Positions 33,658-44,826 are shown, counted from the first letter of the stretch. The stretch is DNA of 64,000 bases from Brienomyrus brachyistius (GCF_023856365.1 NC_064544.1:22606399-22670398), one strand, 5' to 3'. The notes: generated by a model not told the origin, from the letters alone. Numbers and translations: made by a program.

Positions 33658-34010
33658 GGGGGGCGGCATGGTGGTGCAGTGGTTAGCACTGTCGCCTCAC
33701 ACCTCTGGGACCCGGGTTCGAGTCTCCGCCTGGGTCACATGTGTGCGGAGTTTGCATGTTGTCGTCGTGGGGTTTCCTCCGGGTACTCCGGTTTTCCCCC
33801 ACAGTCCAAAAACATGCTGAGGCTAATTGGAGTTGCTGAATTGCCCATAGGTGTGCATGTGTGAGTGCATGGTGTGTGAGTGTGCCCTGCGATGGGCTGG
33901 CCCCCCATCCTGGGTTGTTCCCTGCCTCGTGCCCATTGATTCCGGGATAGGCTCCGGACCCCCCGCGACCCAATAGGATAAGTGGTTTGGAAAATGGATG
34001 GATGGATGGA
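33658..34010 (+). mobile_element. SINE, full length, perfect target duplication
   Basis: Sense-orientation SINE with A-box TGGTGCAGTGG (about 33671) and B-box GGTTCGAGTC (33715-33724), RNA polymerase III promoter elements. A perfect 12-bp duplication, TGATCAGTGATC, sits at 33646-33657 and 34011-34022. Confidence 0.95.
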
Positions 34011-34022
34011 TGATCAGTGATC

Positions 34023-34110
34023 AATTTCATTTTGAGACAAATTGCACAAGAATTAGAGCAGTGTCACTTAGTAGTGGCACATGAAAGGGCAAATACAGAT
34101 CTGGTGAACA
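34023..34110. repeat. left copy of an 870-bp-spaced duplication
   Basis: GACAAATTGCAC, then GTGTCACTTAG, then ATGAAAGGGCAA recur at about 34885-34980 and partly at 33495-33600. It is likely a local duplication of the gene 1 3' flank. Confidence 0.45.
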
Positions 34111-34114
34111 TGAT

Positions 34115-34575
34115 GACACAGACACAAAGTTGGGCTTTTAATGAAGATTATTTGGAGAGGGGAGACAGTGTGTGGGGGGGGGGTCTACAGATTGTAGTGG
34201 TTGGGGGATGTACTGTAGGAGGATTAGGGATGAGATGGGGAGGGGGTTTTACATCTAAGGAGGGAACAACTTCAAGGCAGCCAAAGGGCAAACAGAAAAG
34301 GACTTTATTATTATAAACAAAGTTAAACAAAACAAAGGACCATGAGAGGTACAACCTAGAAACTAATGACACCTAAGGGGGAGGCCTGACCAAATCAGGG
34401 AATATTCACATAGGGAACAGTGCAGAGAATGACAGAGCTGGGAGATGGGAAGTGCGGGCACGTATACACAGGGAATAGGATTGGCAGATGAGCCACAGGT
34501 GTGACGGAGCAAGACATGATAAGGAGATGAGACCACAGGAAAACCAAGAGGAACTAGACATCTGAACAAGTCTGA
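34115..34575 (-). mobile_element. LTR-like sequence, antisense
   Basis: On the minus strand the block has a CT-rich start, a region with CATCTCCTTATCATG, and AATAAAGTCC before the 3' end, the layout of a fish LTR. It sits inside the duplicated 3' flank. Ends and duplication were not resolved. Confidence 0.35.
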
Positions 34576-34589
34576 GTTATACCTGGTGA

Positions 34590-34980
34590 TTGTTTGCCAT
34601 TAATTATCCTCCTTTTAAAAATAGGCTTATCCAACTGTGGTATATTCAGTCTGGATGTGCTAACTTCTGTATTCTATGTACAGTAATTATTGATATTTTC
34701 CATATTTCTGATGGGGAACACATATGGCTTTGTGTCTTTTGGCACAGACATTTATCTCTTCAGGGTGATAACTTAAGAATAGATCATTTTTGACATGTGA
34801 GGTGCTGTGTGGTGCTGCTCCAATTTTGGTGTGACTTGTCCTAAAATTCAATCAGTTCCAAAATTTGATAAAATGTTGATGATCTGAGACCAATTTCATT
34901 TTTAGACACATCACACCAAAATTGAAGAAGTTTCACTTAGCGGTATCAAATGAAAGGGCAAGAACAGATTCAGATCAGGT
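34590..34980. repeat. second copy of gene 1 3'-flank segment
   Basis: CCATTAATTATCC, TTAAAAATAGGCTTATCCA and TGGCACAGACATTTAT align with 33010-33100 and 33450-33470, without the MITE 33147-33450. Confidence 0.5.
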
Positions 34981-34989
34981 GAACCTGAT

Positions 34990-36200
34990 TATCCAGGTCC
35001 GGCGCTGGAGAAAGAGCACTTCCGGGGGTTCAGCCATAGTCCTGCCTGCTGGATTGTGGAGAACACAGTCCTTACAGTAGGTTCCAGATTACCCCAGCAA
35101 AGTCAGGAGCGTGGACCAGGAGATCGTCAACGTAGACGATGCACTTTGTTTATGGGACGTGGGAGAGGATTCTCCTCATGAGCCTCTTCTAGGCGTTACA
35201 CAGGCTGAACAGTATTAAATGAAAGTGCCTTAATCTCTGCCCGATGGAGAATGTTGTCTTGGGGCGAGCTCCCAGGGCCAGTTTTACTTGCCAGTAGCCA
35301 GTCTGGAGGTCCATGGTGCTGAACCACGTCAACCCAGCAATGTAGTTCAGTGCATCATCGATGCGTGGCTTCAGTCTTTCTTCATCACCACGTTCAGCCA
35401 TTGATAGTCGACGCAGAACTGCCATATTCCATCCTTATTGGACTGCTAGGGCCACCCCTAGGCTGTTGGACAGTTCTATGACTCCTGCCACTGCTATCTC
35501 TCTGATCCTCTGCTCCGTCGTTTGTCACTTCGCCAGGGGCAGTGTGTGAGGACACAGACGAATGGGCGGGGCAACCCCCTGTGGTGCTGCACCAGGGAAG
35601 TGGGATGGCAATCTCTGTCTCTGGTGGCAAAGATGCCCTGGAATGAGTCCAGTAAAGCTTGGAGCTCGTTCTACAGTTCTGGCATCAGGTCCCACCTGCT
35701 ACGCTACCACACATCCTGTACAGCTTGCACCGTCTTCAGAGACACCCCCGCTGCAATTTTCCGTGATTGGGGCAGGGCTTGGGGCTGTGTTGGTAATGTT
35801 CTTCCCCAGGTGCTGCAGGCCACCCCCTCTCCACAGCAAGTGGTCTTCCTCAGTCTCCGCCAGCGGCAGCCACTGCCATGCTGAAGGGGCACCACGTCTG
35901 CGCTGAGGTGGAGAGCTGCCCCTGGCATGTCAGTGGTGACCCCTAGTCAAGTCAGCAGGTCCAGCCCAATGATGCAGGGGCCGCCGATATTGACAAGCCA
36001 GACACCTTGCATTAATTAATCTTTGCAGACTCCGGCCAGCTGTACAGGCAACCGCCTCTTCCCTCTTATGGCCTTACGCCTCTTACGCTCACCAACGTTA
36101 ACTGGATGATTGGTGCGGCTCCAGTGGTACCTGGTAGCATGGGCTGGATTAGGGTGATGGTGGATCCCGTGTCCACCAGGGCTCAGCAGGGTGTTTTCGC
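34990..36200 (-). mobile_element. decayed Ty3/gypsy pol (protease-RT) remnant
   Basis: The minus-strand frame at 35189-35425 holds an early reverse transcriptase stretch: RIDDALNYIAG, TWFSTMDLQTGYWQV, ARPKTTFSIG and LCNA. Farther upstream (35700-36200) broken frames contain VWLVNIGGPCIIGLDLL, which fits a retroelement aspartic-protease region. Frames are interrupted, so the copy is dead. No flanking LTR in the same orientation was fixed. Confidence 0.6.
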
Positions 36201-36204
36201 TACC

Positions 36205-36950
36205 AGGCTGTCAGGGTCAGCTCCTGTTGTCTCAGTCTTTTGTGTCCCTTCCCCGTTTGGCCAGCAGGTGTCGCTGGCTATCCTGTCCCTCCTGTCAGTC
36301 TTTGTGATTTCCCTGTTATCTATCAGCCGCATGAGTCAATGTATTAAGCATGCAGCTACCTACAAATCCCTTTTGTTGTGTGTTCGAATTATGCCTCCTC
36401 TGTTTTTGTATTATGTTTTATTGTATGAGTTTTCCTGTGTCTTCTGATTTGTATTTGGTTTTGGTTAAATTCTTTGTGCCCGTGCTTGTCTGTTATTCCC
36501 CCAGTGTTAGATTCTGTTTTTCTGGTTTCTTGGTTAGTTCTTGGATCCCCCATTTAGTTCCTTTTGAGTTAGTTAGTTAGTTTAACCTGTTTTCCCAACC
36601 CTTGTTAGTTAATCGCACCTGCCCCTTGTCTGTCTTATCACCCCTCTGTATTTAAGTCCCTGCCTCTCTTTAGTTTGCTAGTGGTTTGTTGAATATCTGA
36701 TGTTCGTGATAGTTGATGTCAGTTAAGTTTGTGAATATTCTGTTTCTAGCTTGTCTGCCTCAACCCTTTTGTAGATTTAGTCTTTGTTTATCCCCTTTTG
36801 TTTTTGAACCCTCGTGATCCTTTTGTTCTTAGTGTTTCTGTTTTGTTTAATAAACCCCTTTCTGGTGAGCCGCGAGTGGGTCGTCCACATTTCTGTTCCG
36901 ACCTGCACTATACCTCGTCCTTGCACGAGATCTGTCTGGAACTGGCAGTT
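36205..36950 (+). mobile_element. possible LTR-like or repeat-derived sequence
   Basis: T-rich sequence with TATTTAAGTCCC (about 36651) and AATAAACCCCTTTC (about 36849), the promoter and polyadenylation layout of fish LTRs, but in the opposite orientation to the adjacent gypsy pol. Ends unresolved. Confidence 0.3.
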
Positions 36951-37951
36951 GATGTGCAGAGCCGTGGCCTGACCAAACTAGTTCCCTCTAGGTGGAGCTG
37001 TTGGGGTTTAACTGGCAGGTGATCAGCTTGATGTTGCCGCTAATTTCCATTAAAGTATTTAACGTAAGATAACGTGCAGTTACATGATAATCCATGATTA
37101 GATATGGCAATAGTGACAACCAGGGGGTTGAGTACAGTGAAACCACTGTAGAACTGCTAAAATGAAAGCAAAATTACTTACATTCATTTAATAACGGTTG
37201 TAAATAAGCAGCATAAAATGAAGCTGGTTCAGAGTTAAAGTTAATTCCCGTAACATGTTAACAAAGTTAAGTTCCTTCCCAACTTTCCAAAAGGAGAGAA
37301 TGAGGCTACTCTGAAATAGATGAGCAAATCATACAAGAAGTTGAAACCAGTTTAATTAATAGAAAAACTCATGCAGAAAACCTTTGCTCTTCATCGACAA
37401 GAAATTAAGGGAGACCTACTGGTTAGGGACTTTTTGAATAGCTGGCTGGCCCTACTGGAATGGAATCACAGATAAAAACTGTTTTTCTTAGTCTGCCCTT
37501 CCTCAAACATTTTTGTAAGGCATTGAAGTCTTGGTTTATTGTTTGTTTTAACGTGTGATTTTGGCAATAGCACTTAAAATAACACCGCCCTTATCTGTAC
37601 AGTTTGTATGTGAAATATGTTCATAATTCAGTTGACTATAAATTCAGTTTACTATTTATGCTTTTTTGAATTGAAGGTTGTGTGTTTGGTCTGTTTTCAT
37701 GTGAAATTATTTAGAAAACTAAATGAAGTTGCTTACTGCATCAAATAAATTGTAATAGGACCAATAAAATGATTGTAATGGAATCTATAAGGAAAGGTGG
37801 TTTGTTGTTTTAATTAATTGGTCTGTCTACAATTGAACCTCACAATGATTTTTGATGCATCTCAATACTGGTAAAGTATTTAGTTTTATGCAATTTGGAA
37901 TGGGACTACATCCAACAAAATACTTTCCCAGTGGTAGGTGCATGAAAACGA
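36951..37951. other. intergenic sequence
   Basis: No gene or repeat recognised. Confidence 0.4.
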
Positions 37952-38118
37952 GGGTGTGTTGGTAGTCTAGTGCTTAGGATGCTTGCTTTTGAACCAAGAG
38001 GTTATAGGTTTGAGTTCCACCTATAATGGCATTGCCTCCTTGAGTAAAACACTTAATGTTAAGTTGAAAATGGAAGTTGCTCTGGATATGAGTGTCTGCT
38101 AAATGCTGTAAATGTAAA
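37952..38118 (+). mobile_element. tRNA-derived SINE with L2-type 3' tail
   Basis: The A-box region GTTGGTAGTCTAGTGC and B-box GGTTTGAGTTCC form a tRNA-like head. The 3' part GTTGCTCTGGATATGAGTG then TCTGCTAAATGC is the tail shared by several fish SINEs and L2-type LINEs. It is a different family from the TGGA-tailed SINE. Confidence 0.75.
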
Positions 38119-38590
38119 GGGTGTGTCCACCTCAAGAAGACAGTACCCACCCTGCACCAGACGTCCATGGACATTGGACTTTTGTTGTTTTTAAACACAT
38201 TTGAAACCTGATCAAGGACTGTATGTAGTTCCTGTTGAAAAGTAGCTTTTATGAGGTTTATGTCTGTGAGATTCTAAACCTGGTAATGGGTCACAATAGG
38301 GCCAGATCTCAGACAGAGCTTGGCCAATTGTGGCTAACATAAGGCCCTGCTCTGACCCAGATGCGGCAACTGAGAGTGGTCCGCTCAATCGCCATCATTC
38401 CATGTGGTATGTGGGCCACATCCGGGCCGAAAAGATTTTGTTATCTGGGTGGGGATCTGCCGCCCTAAATCTCAAAAATGTGAAGAGGTTACTATACTAT
38501 TGTGTTATATCATTCTTATATTATCCATACATAATTATATGCATTATTCACCTGCATTTTGGATTTGACTGTCTTTCATTTTGTTACATG
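38119..38590. other. intergenic sequence
   Basis: No supported feature. Confidence 0.4.
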
Positions 38591-38591
38591 T

Positions 38592-38865
38592 TTGTCACGC
38601 CCCACTTGCCTTTTTCCCCCGTGTTCCCTGTGTTCCCTGTTGTGTGCCTCTAATGAACCTCACCTGTTCCTCGTTTCAGCCCTCGTGTGGATGATCCCAG
38701 GTGACTCTTGTCTGTTTCCTTGTCTGTGGTGTATATAGTGCCTCCTTGTCTTGAGCTCCCCAGTCCAGTCATTGTTGTGTTACTGACTGCATGTGCCCCT
38801 CTGTTTGTCCTGTGCCTCTAGCTTTCCCTGCCTACTTTTGACCCTTTGTGGTAGAGTCATGTAGA
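38592..38865 (+). mobile_element. LTR-like fragment
   Basis: Begins TTGTCACGCCCCAC, reminiscent of the CACGCCCCC motif at the start of the LTRs at 2372 and 13061, and continues with C/T-rich sequence and GTATATAGTGCC. No end found. Confidence 0.3.
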
Positions 38866-39060
38866 GGCGCATGACTTAACACAGCCCTCCAGAGCATGTA
38901 CTGAAAAATGCATTCAATTAGTGGCAGAATACAAGTAAGGATCATTTACAGACACCGTGCCCATATCTTATGTTTCTCTGCTCAAAATATTTATCTGACC
39001 CAAGACTCCCCAACTAAAGTTACAAGCAGCTATGCTCTTTTCTGATTTATTCTGTAGTCC
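38866..39060 (+). repeat. left part of an unclassified repeat split by CR1
   Basis: TTAACACAGCCCTCCAGAG, TGAAAAATGCA, TTAGTGGCAGAAT and CAAAATATTTATCTG align with 49180-49330. The remainder of the repeat continues at 43738-43866 on the far side of the CR1 element. Confidence 0.55.
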
Positions 39061-39865
39061 CGTCCAAAAAGACAAAGGATCTAGGAAATCGTTCCGCTCT
39101 TTATAGGTCCTCTGACTTATAGCTTGTAGACCTTTCATCCTGGGGCATCCTGGGATTGCTGCGAGAGATTGCTGGGATACTGTGAGAGAGTGGTATTGAG
39201 CTGCAGCGATTGTTTTGGGATTGTTTGTGATTGTTTTTGGGGTGTTTGGAACGTATTTTCTGAGTGTTTGTGTGCTTTAATTGTTTAGTGGGTGGCTGTG
39301 TTATTTCTATTTATTGTTCTTATTTTGGTCGGCGTGAGTGCTTGTCTGTCCTGTCTGTTTATTAACAGCGCGATTGTTACGGGCAGTGAGCTGCGTTTTC
39401 TGTTCGCGTTTAACTCCGTAAAAAACACCGGCGGGGCGAAATAGCTAATAATATCTAACGTCGGTAACGTTACTCAGCGCCAGAAAAGGACAGTTGCTCC
39501 TGAGCTTTGCTCGGTCGCCAGTCGGGGCCGGGAGGACATTTTCCACTTTTTTCCCCGCTCCGGCAGTAGCCTGCTGTGAGGGGGTTTTTGTGGTTTTTCG
39601 ACCTCCTAAGAGCAACTTCGATTTCGTTTTGTTTTTAGTTCATACTTGGTTCAGGCAGAAGTTCTTTTGGTAAGTAGTAGTAAATTTATCGGATTTAAAA
39701 TTTTAAACAAAAATAATAATTAAGTTCCGTTTCAACCCAAGTAACTTATTTTAGTGTACTCGGCACTTTATTGCATTTAACGGTACGCGAATTAATCTTT
39801 AAAGTTAAATACGCTATATAAATTTACTGGGCTGGGAGTACGGGGTCATAGTGAGTTAGTTAATT

Positions 39866-40801
39866 ATGGGGCCGGCTCAGTGTTGCGTTTGCAACATGTT
39901 TGCCCTTCTGGACGTTAGTGTCCAGTCGGACTTCATCTGCGAGCGATGTAAGCTAGTGGACTCGCTCATGGTCAAGGTTCGCGACCTTGAGGAGCAACTG
40001 GCTCTCATCCAATGCAACAGTGAGTTAGAGGAGCAAGTTCATACGCCTTTTAGGGAGAAGGTGTGTACGCCACTAGCCGGGAGGGGGGAGAATGAAGAGC
40101 AGAGAGGTCGAGAGAGCTGGGTGACTGTAGGTCGTAGACGCAGGAAGGGGCGTACACACGTTGCAGAGGCGGCATCACCTGAGGTGACTGTGTCGAACAG
40201 GTTTCAGGTTCTTCCAGCTTTAGAGCCGGAAGGGACTGGGGAGGCAGGTGGGCCCTTGGGCACTGAGGAGCCCCCTCCCCCCAGGAAGAGGGAGGTTGTG
40301 GTAGTGGGGGATTCCATTATTAGGGGAGTAGACAGTTATGTGTGCACGCGTGATAGAGGGTCCCGTACGGTGTCTTGCCTGCCTGGTGCCCAGGTAGGAG
40401 ACCTTCCAGATCGTGTGGATAAGCTTTTGGCCCCAGCTGGGGTGGATCCAGTTGTCGTGGTGCATGTTGGCACCAACGACATAGGCAAGGGTAGAAGGGC
40501 TGTTCTGCAGGATAAATTTATAGAAGTTGCCAATAAGCTTAGAAGCAGAACGTCCACGGTGGTATTCTCCGAAATACTCCCCGTGCCACGTGCAAGTCAG
40601 GCTAAGTTAGCTGAGATAAGGAAATTAAATGCGTGGCTAAAAGGATGGTGTAGGAAAGAGGGGTTTAGGTTCATGGGGCATTGGAGGACCTTCTGGAACA
40701 GGTGGGACCTGTTCAAGCCGGATGGGTTGCACCTGAACCAGAGGGGAACCAGTGTATTGGGGAGGCGTATGTGTAGAGTCGTTGAGGAATGTTTAAACTA
40801 G
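39866..40801 (+). CDS. CR1 LINE ORF1: Cys-rich motif plus SGNH esterase-like domain
   Basis: 311 residues. The N-terminus has a zinc-ribbon or PHD-like cysteine set (CCVCNMF...ICERC, residues 7-33) followed by a short coiled coil (VRDLEEQLALIQ). The C-terminal half is an SGNH hydrolase: GDSIIRG (about 148, nucleophile Ser), VVHVGTNDIGKG (about 201, Asn block) and DGLHLN (about 290, Asp-His block). ORF1 esterases of this kind are known from CR1 elements and are thought to help retrotransposition, perhaps at membranes or in RNA-protein particles. The catalytic residues all appear present. Ends TAG at 40799-40801, overlapping the ORF2 start. Confidence 0.85.
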   Translation: MGPAQCCVCNMFALLDVSVQSDFICERCKLVDSLMVKVRDLEEQLALIQCNSELEEQVHTPFREKVCTPLAGRGENEEQRGRESWVTVGRRRRKGRTHVAEAASPEVTVSNRFQVLPALEPEGTGEAGGPLGTEEPPPPRKREVVVVGDSIIRGVDSYVCTRDRGSRTVSCLPGAQVGDLPDRVDKLLAPAGVDPVVVVHVGTNDIGKGRRAVLQDKFIEVANKLRSRTSTVVFSEILPVPRASQAKLAEIRKLNAWLKGWCRKEGFRFMGHWRTFWNRWDLFKPDGLHLNQRGTSVLGRRMCRVVEECLN

Positions 40802-43653
40802 GGACTGGGGGGGCAGGGAGGTTAGTTAACTATGTCAGTGGGGGGAAACGGAAAGCCCCAAATCATATTGTAAGTGGGCACCGTAATAGGCCTACCCTTT
40901 GTTGTCTGTATTTAAACGCCAGAAGTATTAGGAATAAAATTCATGATTTAGAGGCTTTTATCTCATCGGACTCTTATGATATTATAGGAATAACTGAAAC
41001 GTGGTTGAGTGAAAAGGATGGACAAGAATATAATATGGATGGTTACACGTTGTTCCGTAAGGATCGTATAGGAAAAAAGGGAGGTGGTGTTGCAGTATAT
41101 GTAAAGGAAAACTTGCAGGCAAGGGAACTTACTGATATAAATAAAACTACGGAAGCAATATGGGTAAAATTAGATGCTAAAAACTCAAATAGCCTAATTG
41201 TCGGTGTTTGTTACAGAACACCTAATATAGCTGCTGAGGAAAGCAGATTGTTATACAGTGATATTAGGACTATGAGCAATAAAAATGATGTGGTAGTTAT
41301 GGGTGATTTTAATCTACCAGGAATGCAGTGGGACATTGTCACTGGCTCTTCAGAAAATGAACTGGAGATGGTGGAATTAGTACAGGATTGTTTTTTTACT
41401 CAGTTTGTTAACACCCCTACCAGGGGAGATGCCATTCTTGATCTTGTTCTCTCTAATAACCAGGACAGGATTGGTAAATTAGACGTTTTAGAACCACTTG
41501 ACAGTAGCGATCATAACATGGTCAAATTTGAGGTTAAGTTTAGTGTTCGAAGAGCTAAGTCCAAATCAAAAATATATAATGTTAGGAAGGCTGACTTTAA
41601 GTGTATGAGACTAAAACTAGAAACTGTGAACTGGATGGAGTTAAATAACAAAACTGTTGAAGAGGCCTGGGAATTTTTTAAAAGCACATTATTGCAAGTG
41701 CAAGAGGACTTCATACCTGTTTCCAGCAAGAATAAATCTAGGAAATTGCAACCTAGGTGGTTTACTAGGGAAATAAAGCATAAAGTAAGGAGGAAAAGGG
41801 CTTTGTTCCAGCAATGGAAAATAACTGACGATGACAGAATTAAGCAGGAATATCTAAGTCTACAGACTGAGTTAAAAAATGATATTAGACGAGCTAAAAG
41901 AAATGTCGAAAGGATGGTTGCATTGGAAGCTAAGGATGACGTTAAAAGTTTCTTCCAGTATTTTAACTCTAAAAGAGCTCTAAAACCTGAAATTACTAAT
42001 CTGCAGGATAGTAAGGCTCTTATAATAGTAAACGACATTGATATAGTAAATGAGTTCAATGATAGTTTTGCACGGGTATTCACTGTTGAGGACCTTAGTA
42101 ATTTACCAGTTATTACCTATCCAGCATTGTCTATAGCTAATATATATATAACTGAAGCAGATGTTTTGCAAAGCCTAGCTAAGCTCAAAATAAATAAATC
42201 ACAGGGTCCTGATGGCATCTTACCTATAGTGTTAAAAGAGATGAGGGATATTATTTGCCGACCCTTAACTTTACTGTTTCAAAAATCCTTATCTGAAGGT
42301 GTGGTACCTTCTGATTGGAAGCACGCCTTCATAACGCCTATTTTTAAAAAAGGGGATAGAAGTAATTTGTCTAACTATAGGCCAATCAGTCTAACTTGTA
42401 TAACTGGTAAAGTTATGGAGGCTATAATCAAAGAGAAAATGGTAGATTACCTGGACTCTAATAACATTTTGCGGGATAGCCAGCATGGATTTAGGAGAGG
42501 TAGATCCTGTTTAACAAATCTGTTGGAGTTTTTTGAGGAAGCTACTCAGGAAGTTGATGATAAGAAGGCCTATGATGTCATCTACTTAGATTTCCAAAAG
42601 GCTTTTGATGTTGTCCCCCACAAGAGGCTCCTACTTAAACTCAAAGCGACAGGTATTTTAAGTACCGTAGCGACCTGGATTGATAACTGGTTAACAGATA
42701 GGAAACAGCGAGTAGTTATAAGAGGCACAATGTCAAAGTGGGCTTGCGTTCATAGTGGGGTACCGCAGGGTTCGATTTTAGGACCACTATTGTTCCTAAT
42801 TTACATAAATGATATGGATACCAATATATACAGTAAACTGGTGAAATTTGCAGATGACACCAAGGTGGGTGGTGTAGCAGATACTGAATTAGTGGCTCAG
42901 CAGCTACAGCGGGATCTTGATTTAATTTGTGACTGGGCCGATACCTGGCAGATGAAATTTAACATCGATAAATGTAAGGTACTCCATCTAGGGAGCAGAA
43001 ATATAAAGTACAGGTATTTCATGGGTGTCACTGAAATAAAGGTAGCTGATCATGAGAAAGACCTTGGTGTGTATGTTGATGCTTCCATGTCCCATTCTCG
43101 CCAGTGTGGGGAAGCAATAAAAAAGGCCAATAGGATGTTGGGGTATATCTCCAGGTGTGTGGAGTTTAAGTCAAGGGAGGTAATGCTAAGATTATACAAT
43201 TCCTTGGTGAGACCTCACCTAGAATATTGTGTGCAAGTTTGGTCACCATATCTTAAAAAGGACATTGTGGCCTTAGAAAAGGTGCAGCGTAGGGCCACAA
43301 AAATGATTCCTGGTCTTAGAGGAATGTCATACGAGGAACGGTTACTTGAGCTAAATCTGTTCAGTCTCAAGCAAAGGAGACTGAGGGGGGACATGATCCA
43401 GGTATATAAGATTCTAACAGGTTTGGATGCTGTTCAAGCAAATAGTTACTTCAGCATTAGTTTAAATACACGAACTCGTGGCCATAGGTGGAAATTAGCG
43501 GGAGAACACTTCAAGCTGGATTTAAGGAAGCACTTCTTTACACAGCGTGTAGTCAGAGTATGGAATACCCTTCCTGATAATGTAGTGCAAGCTGAATCCT
43601 TGGGTTCCTTTAAATCAGAGCTAGATAAGATTTTAACGACTCTGAGCTATTAG
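40789..43653 (+). CDS. CR1 LINE ORF2: AP-endonuclease and reverse transcriptase
   Basis: 954 residues, no internal stop. Endonuclease: LNARSIRNK, GITETWLS (catalytic Glu), GGGVAVYV, VVMGDFNLPG, LDSSDHNMV (Ser-Asp-His). Reverse transcriptase: KINKSQGPDGILP, PIFKKGDRSNLSNYRPISL, QHGFRRGRSC, VIYLDFQKAFDVVPH, GVPQGSILGPLLFLIYIND, and the catalytic KFADDTKVGG. The C-terminal half carries the CR1-typical thumb (SLVRPHLEYCVQVWSPYLKKD, RRATKMIPGLRGMSYEERL). The chosen ATG overlaps the last 13 nt of ORF1 in another frame; initiation could also be internal. The product cuts target DNA and copies the element RNA. The intact reading frame suggests recent insertion. Confidence 0.9.
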   Translation: MFKLGTGGAGRLVNYVSGGKRKAPNHIVSGHRNRPTLCCLYLNARSIRNKIHDLEAFISSDSYDIIGITETWLSEKDGQEYNMDGYTLFRKDRIGKKGGGVAVYVKENLQARELTDINKTTEAIWVKLDAKNSNSLIVGVCYRTPNIAAEESRLLYSDIRTMSNKNDVVVMGDFNLPGMQWDIVTGSSENELEMVELVQDCFFTQFVNTPTRGDAILDLVLSNNQDRIGKLDVLEPLDSSDHNMVKFEVKFSVRRAKSKSKIYNVRKADFKCMRLKLETVNWMELNNKTVEEAWEFFKSTLLQVQEDFIPVSSKNKSRKLQPRWFTREIKHKVRRKRALFQQWKITDDDRIKQEYLSLQTELKNDIRRAKRNVERMVALEAKDDVKSFFQYFNSKRALKPEITNLQDSKALIIVNDIDIVNEFNDSFARVFTVEDLSNLPVITYPALSIANIYITEADVLQSLAKLKINKSQGPDGILPIVLKEMRDIICRPLTLLFQKSLSEGVVPSDWKHAFITPIFKKGDRSNLSNYRPISLTCITGKVMEAIIKEKMVDYLDSNNILRDSQHGFRRGRSCLTNLLEFFEEATQEVDDKKAYDVIYLDFQKAFDVVPHKRLLLKLKATGILSTVATWIDNWLTDRKQRVVIRGTMSKWACVHSGVPQGSILGPLLFLIYINDMDTNIYSKLVKFADDTKVGGVADTELVAQQLQRDLDLICDWADTWQMKFNIDKCKVLHLGSRNIKYRYFMGVTEIKVADHEKDLGVYVDASMSHSRQCGEAIKKANRMLGYISRCVEFKSREVMLRLYNSLVRPHLEYCVQVWSPYLKKDIVALEKVQRRATKMIPGLRGMSYEERLLELNLFSLKQRRLRGDMIQVYKILTGLDAVQANSYFSISLNTRTRGHRWKLAGEHFKLDLRKHFFTQRVVRVWNTLPDNVVQAESLGSFKSELDKILTTLSY

Positions 43654-43737
43654 TTTAGTTCTCCCCAAGCGAGCTTGATGGGCCGAATGGCCTCCTCTCG
43701 TTTGTATAGTTCTTATGTTCTTATGTTCTTATGTATA

Positions 43738-43866
43738 TGGGAGAATTGAGCCTAAAATGCAGAAGTTGGTTACTAACCACAGTGTGCAGCTGTGACCCTT
43801 CTGATTTCACAAATGCCTTTTTGCACACCACTGTTCTAGTTATTTTTGCACTTGTGGCCACTGACC
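43738..43866 (+). repeat. right part of unclassified repeat split by CR1
   Basis: GAGAATTGAGCC, CACAGTGTGCAGCTGTGAC and TTGCACACCACTGTTCTAG align with 49400-49545. Confidence 0.55.
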
Positions 43867-44136
43867 AGGGGCCTCATGTAAAACGACGTGCATAGAATTC
43901 ACACTAAAACATGGCGTACAGACAAAACTAGGAATATGCGTAAACAAGAAAAAATCTAGATGCACAAAATTGTGCGTAAGCACAGATCGACGCACATTCC
44001 CTTATAAATCCCAATGAGTGTGAAATTTTACACAACGAGCCCACAGCCACCCCCCCAACCCGTCCATAATTATGTATATTTGCATATGTAAATCTGTATA
44101 AAAACCCATTTTGTTCTATGTTTTTCTTAAACAACA

Positions 44137-44826
44137 ATGGATAAACCACGTGGGAAAAATAAGTATTTCAGCGAGTGCGAAGTGGAGGTCATGTTATCAG
44201 AAATTGAGAAAAGCGATATTATTTGGTGGTTTAAGTAGTGGCATCAGCAATAAACGAAAGTTGACGGAGGGGTAGAGCGTGGCGGAGTCAGTTAAAAGTG
44301 TTGATTCTGGAATTCACACAGCGGCCAAAATTATAAAGAAGTGGATGGACATTAAAGTTGACGTGAAAAGACGAGTGGCTGCTCACCGTAAGAGTCTTAA
44401 CAGCACAGGCGGAGGGAGCAGAATTCCCGGTCTCACAGTCTTTGAGTAACGAGTCGCTGCGATGATTGGGGGGACACTTTTATCGGGTGAGGGGGACGCC
44501 GATGTCAGCGCGGGTTTTTTCTCGTACCATCCGTCTTTGAATTACTTGCATGTTTATGAATAACAAGTAGGGCGCAGATGCGGTGTTACTTTTGTTTATT
44601 CTGTTTGTTTATTCTTACAGACAATAGTACAAGAGGTGCCCCCAGTGCCGAGGACGACACAGACGGCGATGGTGCTGCTGTGCCGAGCACATCTTTGGGC
44701 GCTGGCTGCACACATTCCCGTGCTTCGGAAACCGGGGGGCGACCATCCGCCTGTGTGCTAACTGAAGCTGTGCTGCAGTCACAAAAAGAAATCATGAATG
44801 CTGTGAGAGATGTTACCAATGAATGA
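44137..44826 (+). pseudogene. Harbinger Myb/SANT-like protein, broken
   Basis: Starts MDKPRGKNKYFSECEVEVML; later segments include IIKKWMDIKVDVKRRVAAHR and VAAMIGG. Between them are a frameshift, two internal stops (near 44236 and 44274) and a stop where FEQRVAA is expected (about 44448). A probable second exon begins after the CTTACAG acceptor at 44620 and ends VLQSQKEIMNAVRDVTNE. The domain resembles the NAIF1/MSANTD type carried by Harbinger elements, which binds DNA and brings the transposase to the nucleus and target. Dead copy. Confidence 0.6.

Larger units (their letters stand above)
39140..43735 (+). mobile_element. near-intact CR1-type LINE
   Basis: It has a 5' leader (about 39140-39865), ORF1 (39866-40801), ORF2 (40789-43653), a short 3' UTR and a terminal run of TTCTTATG-type octamers ending at 43735. 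Both ORFs are open from start to stop. The octamer 3' end, the esterase-type ORF1 and the ORF2 motifs identify the CR1 clade. The 5' boundary is approximate. It is inserted in a dispersed repeat whose uninterrupted copy lies at 49180-49560. Confidence 0.85.

Noticed and set aside
33670..33725. tRNA gene
   Set aside because: A and B boxes belong to the SINE head; no cloverleaf with an acceptor stem or anticodon arm is maintained. The same holds for the other SINE heads and 37952-38025.
41511..42083. 190-codon minus-strand frame
   Set aside because: Shadow of CR1 ORF2 on the opposite strand.
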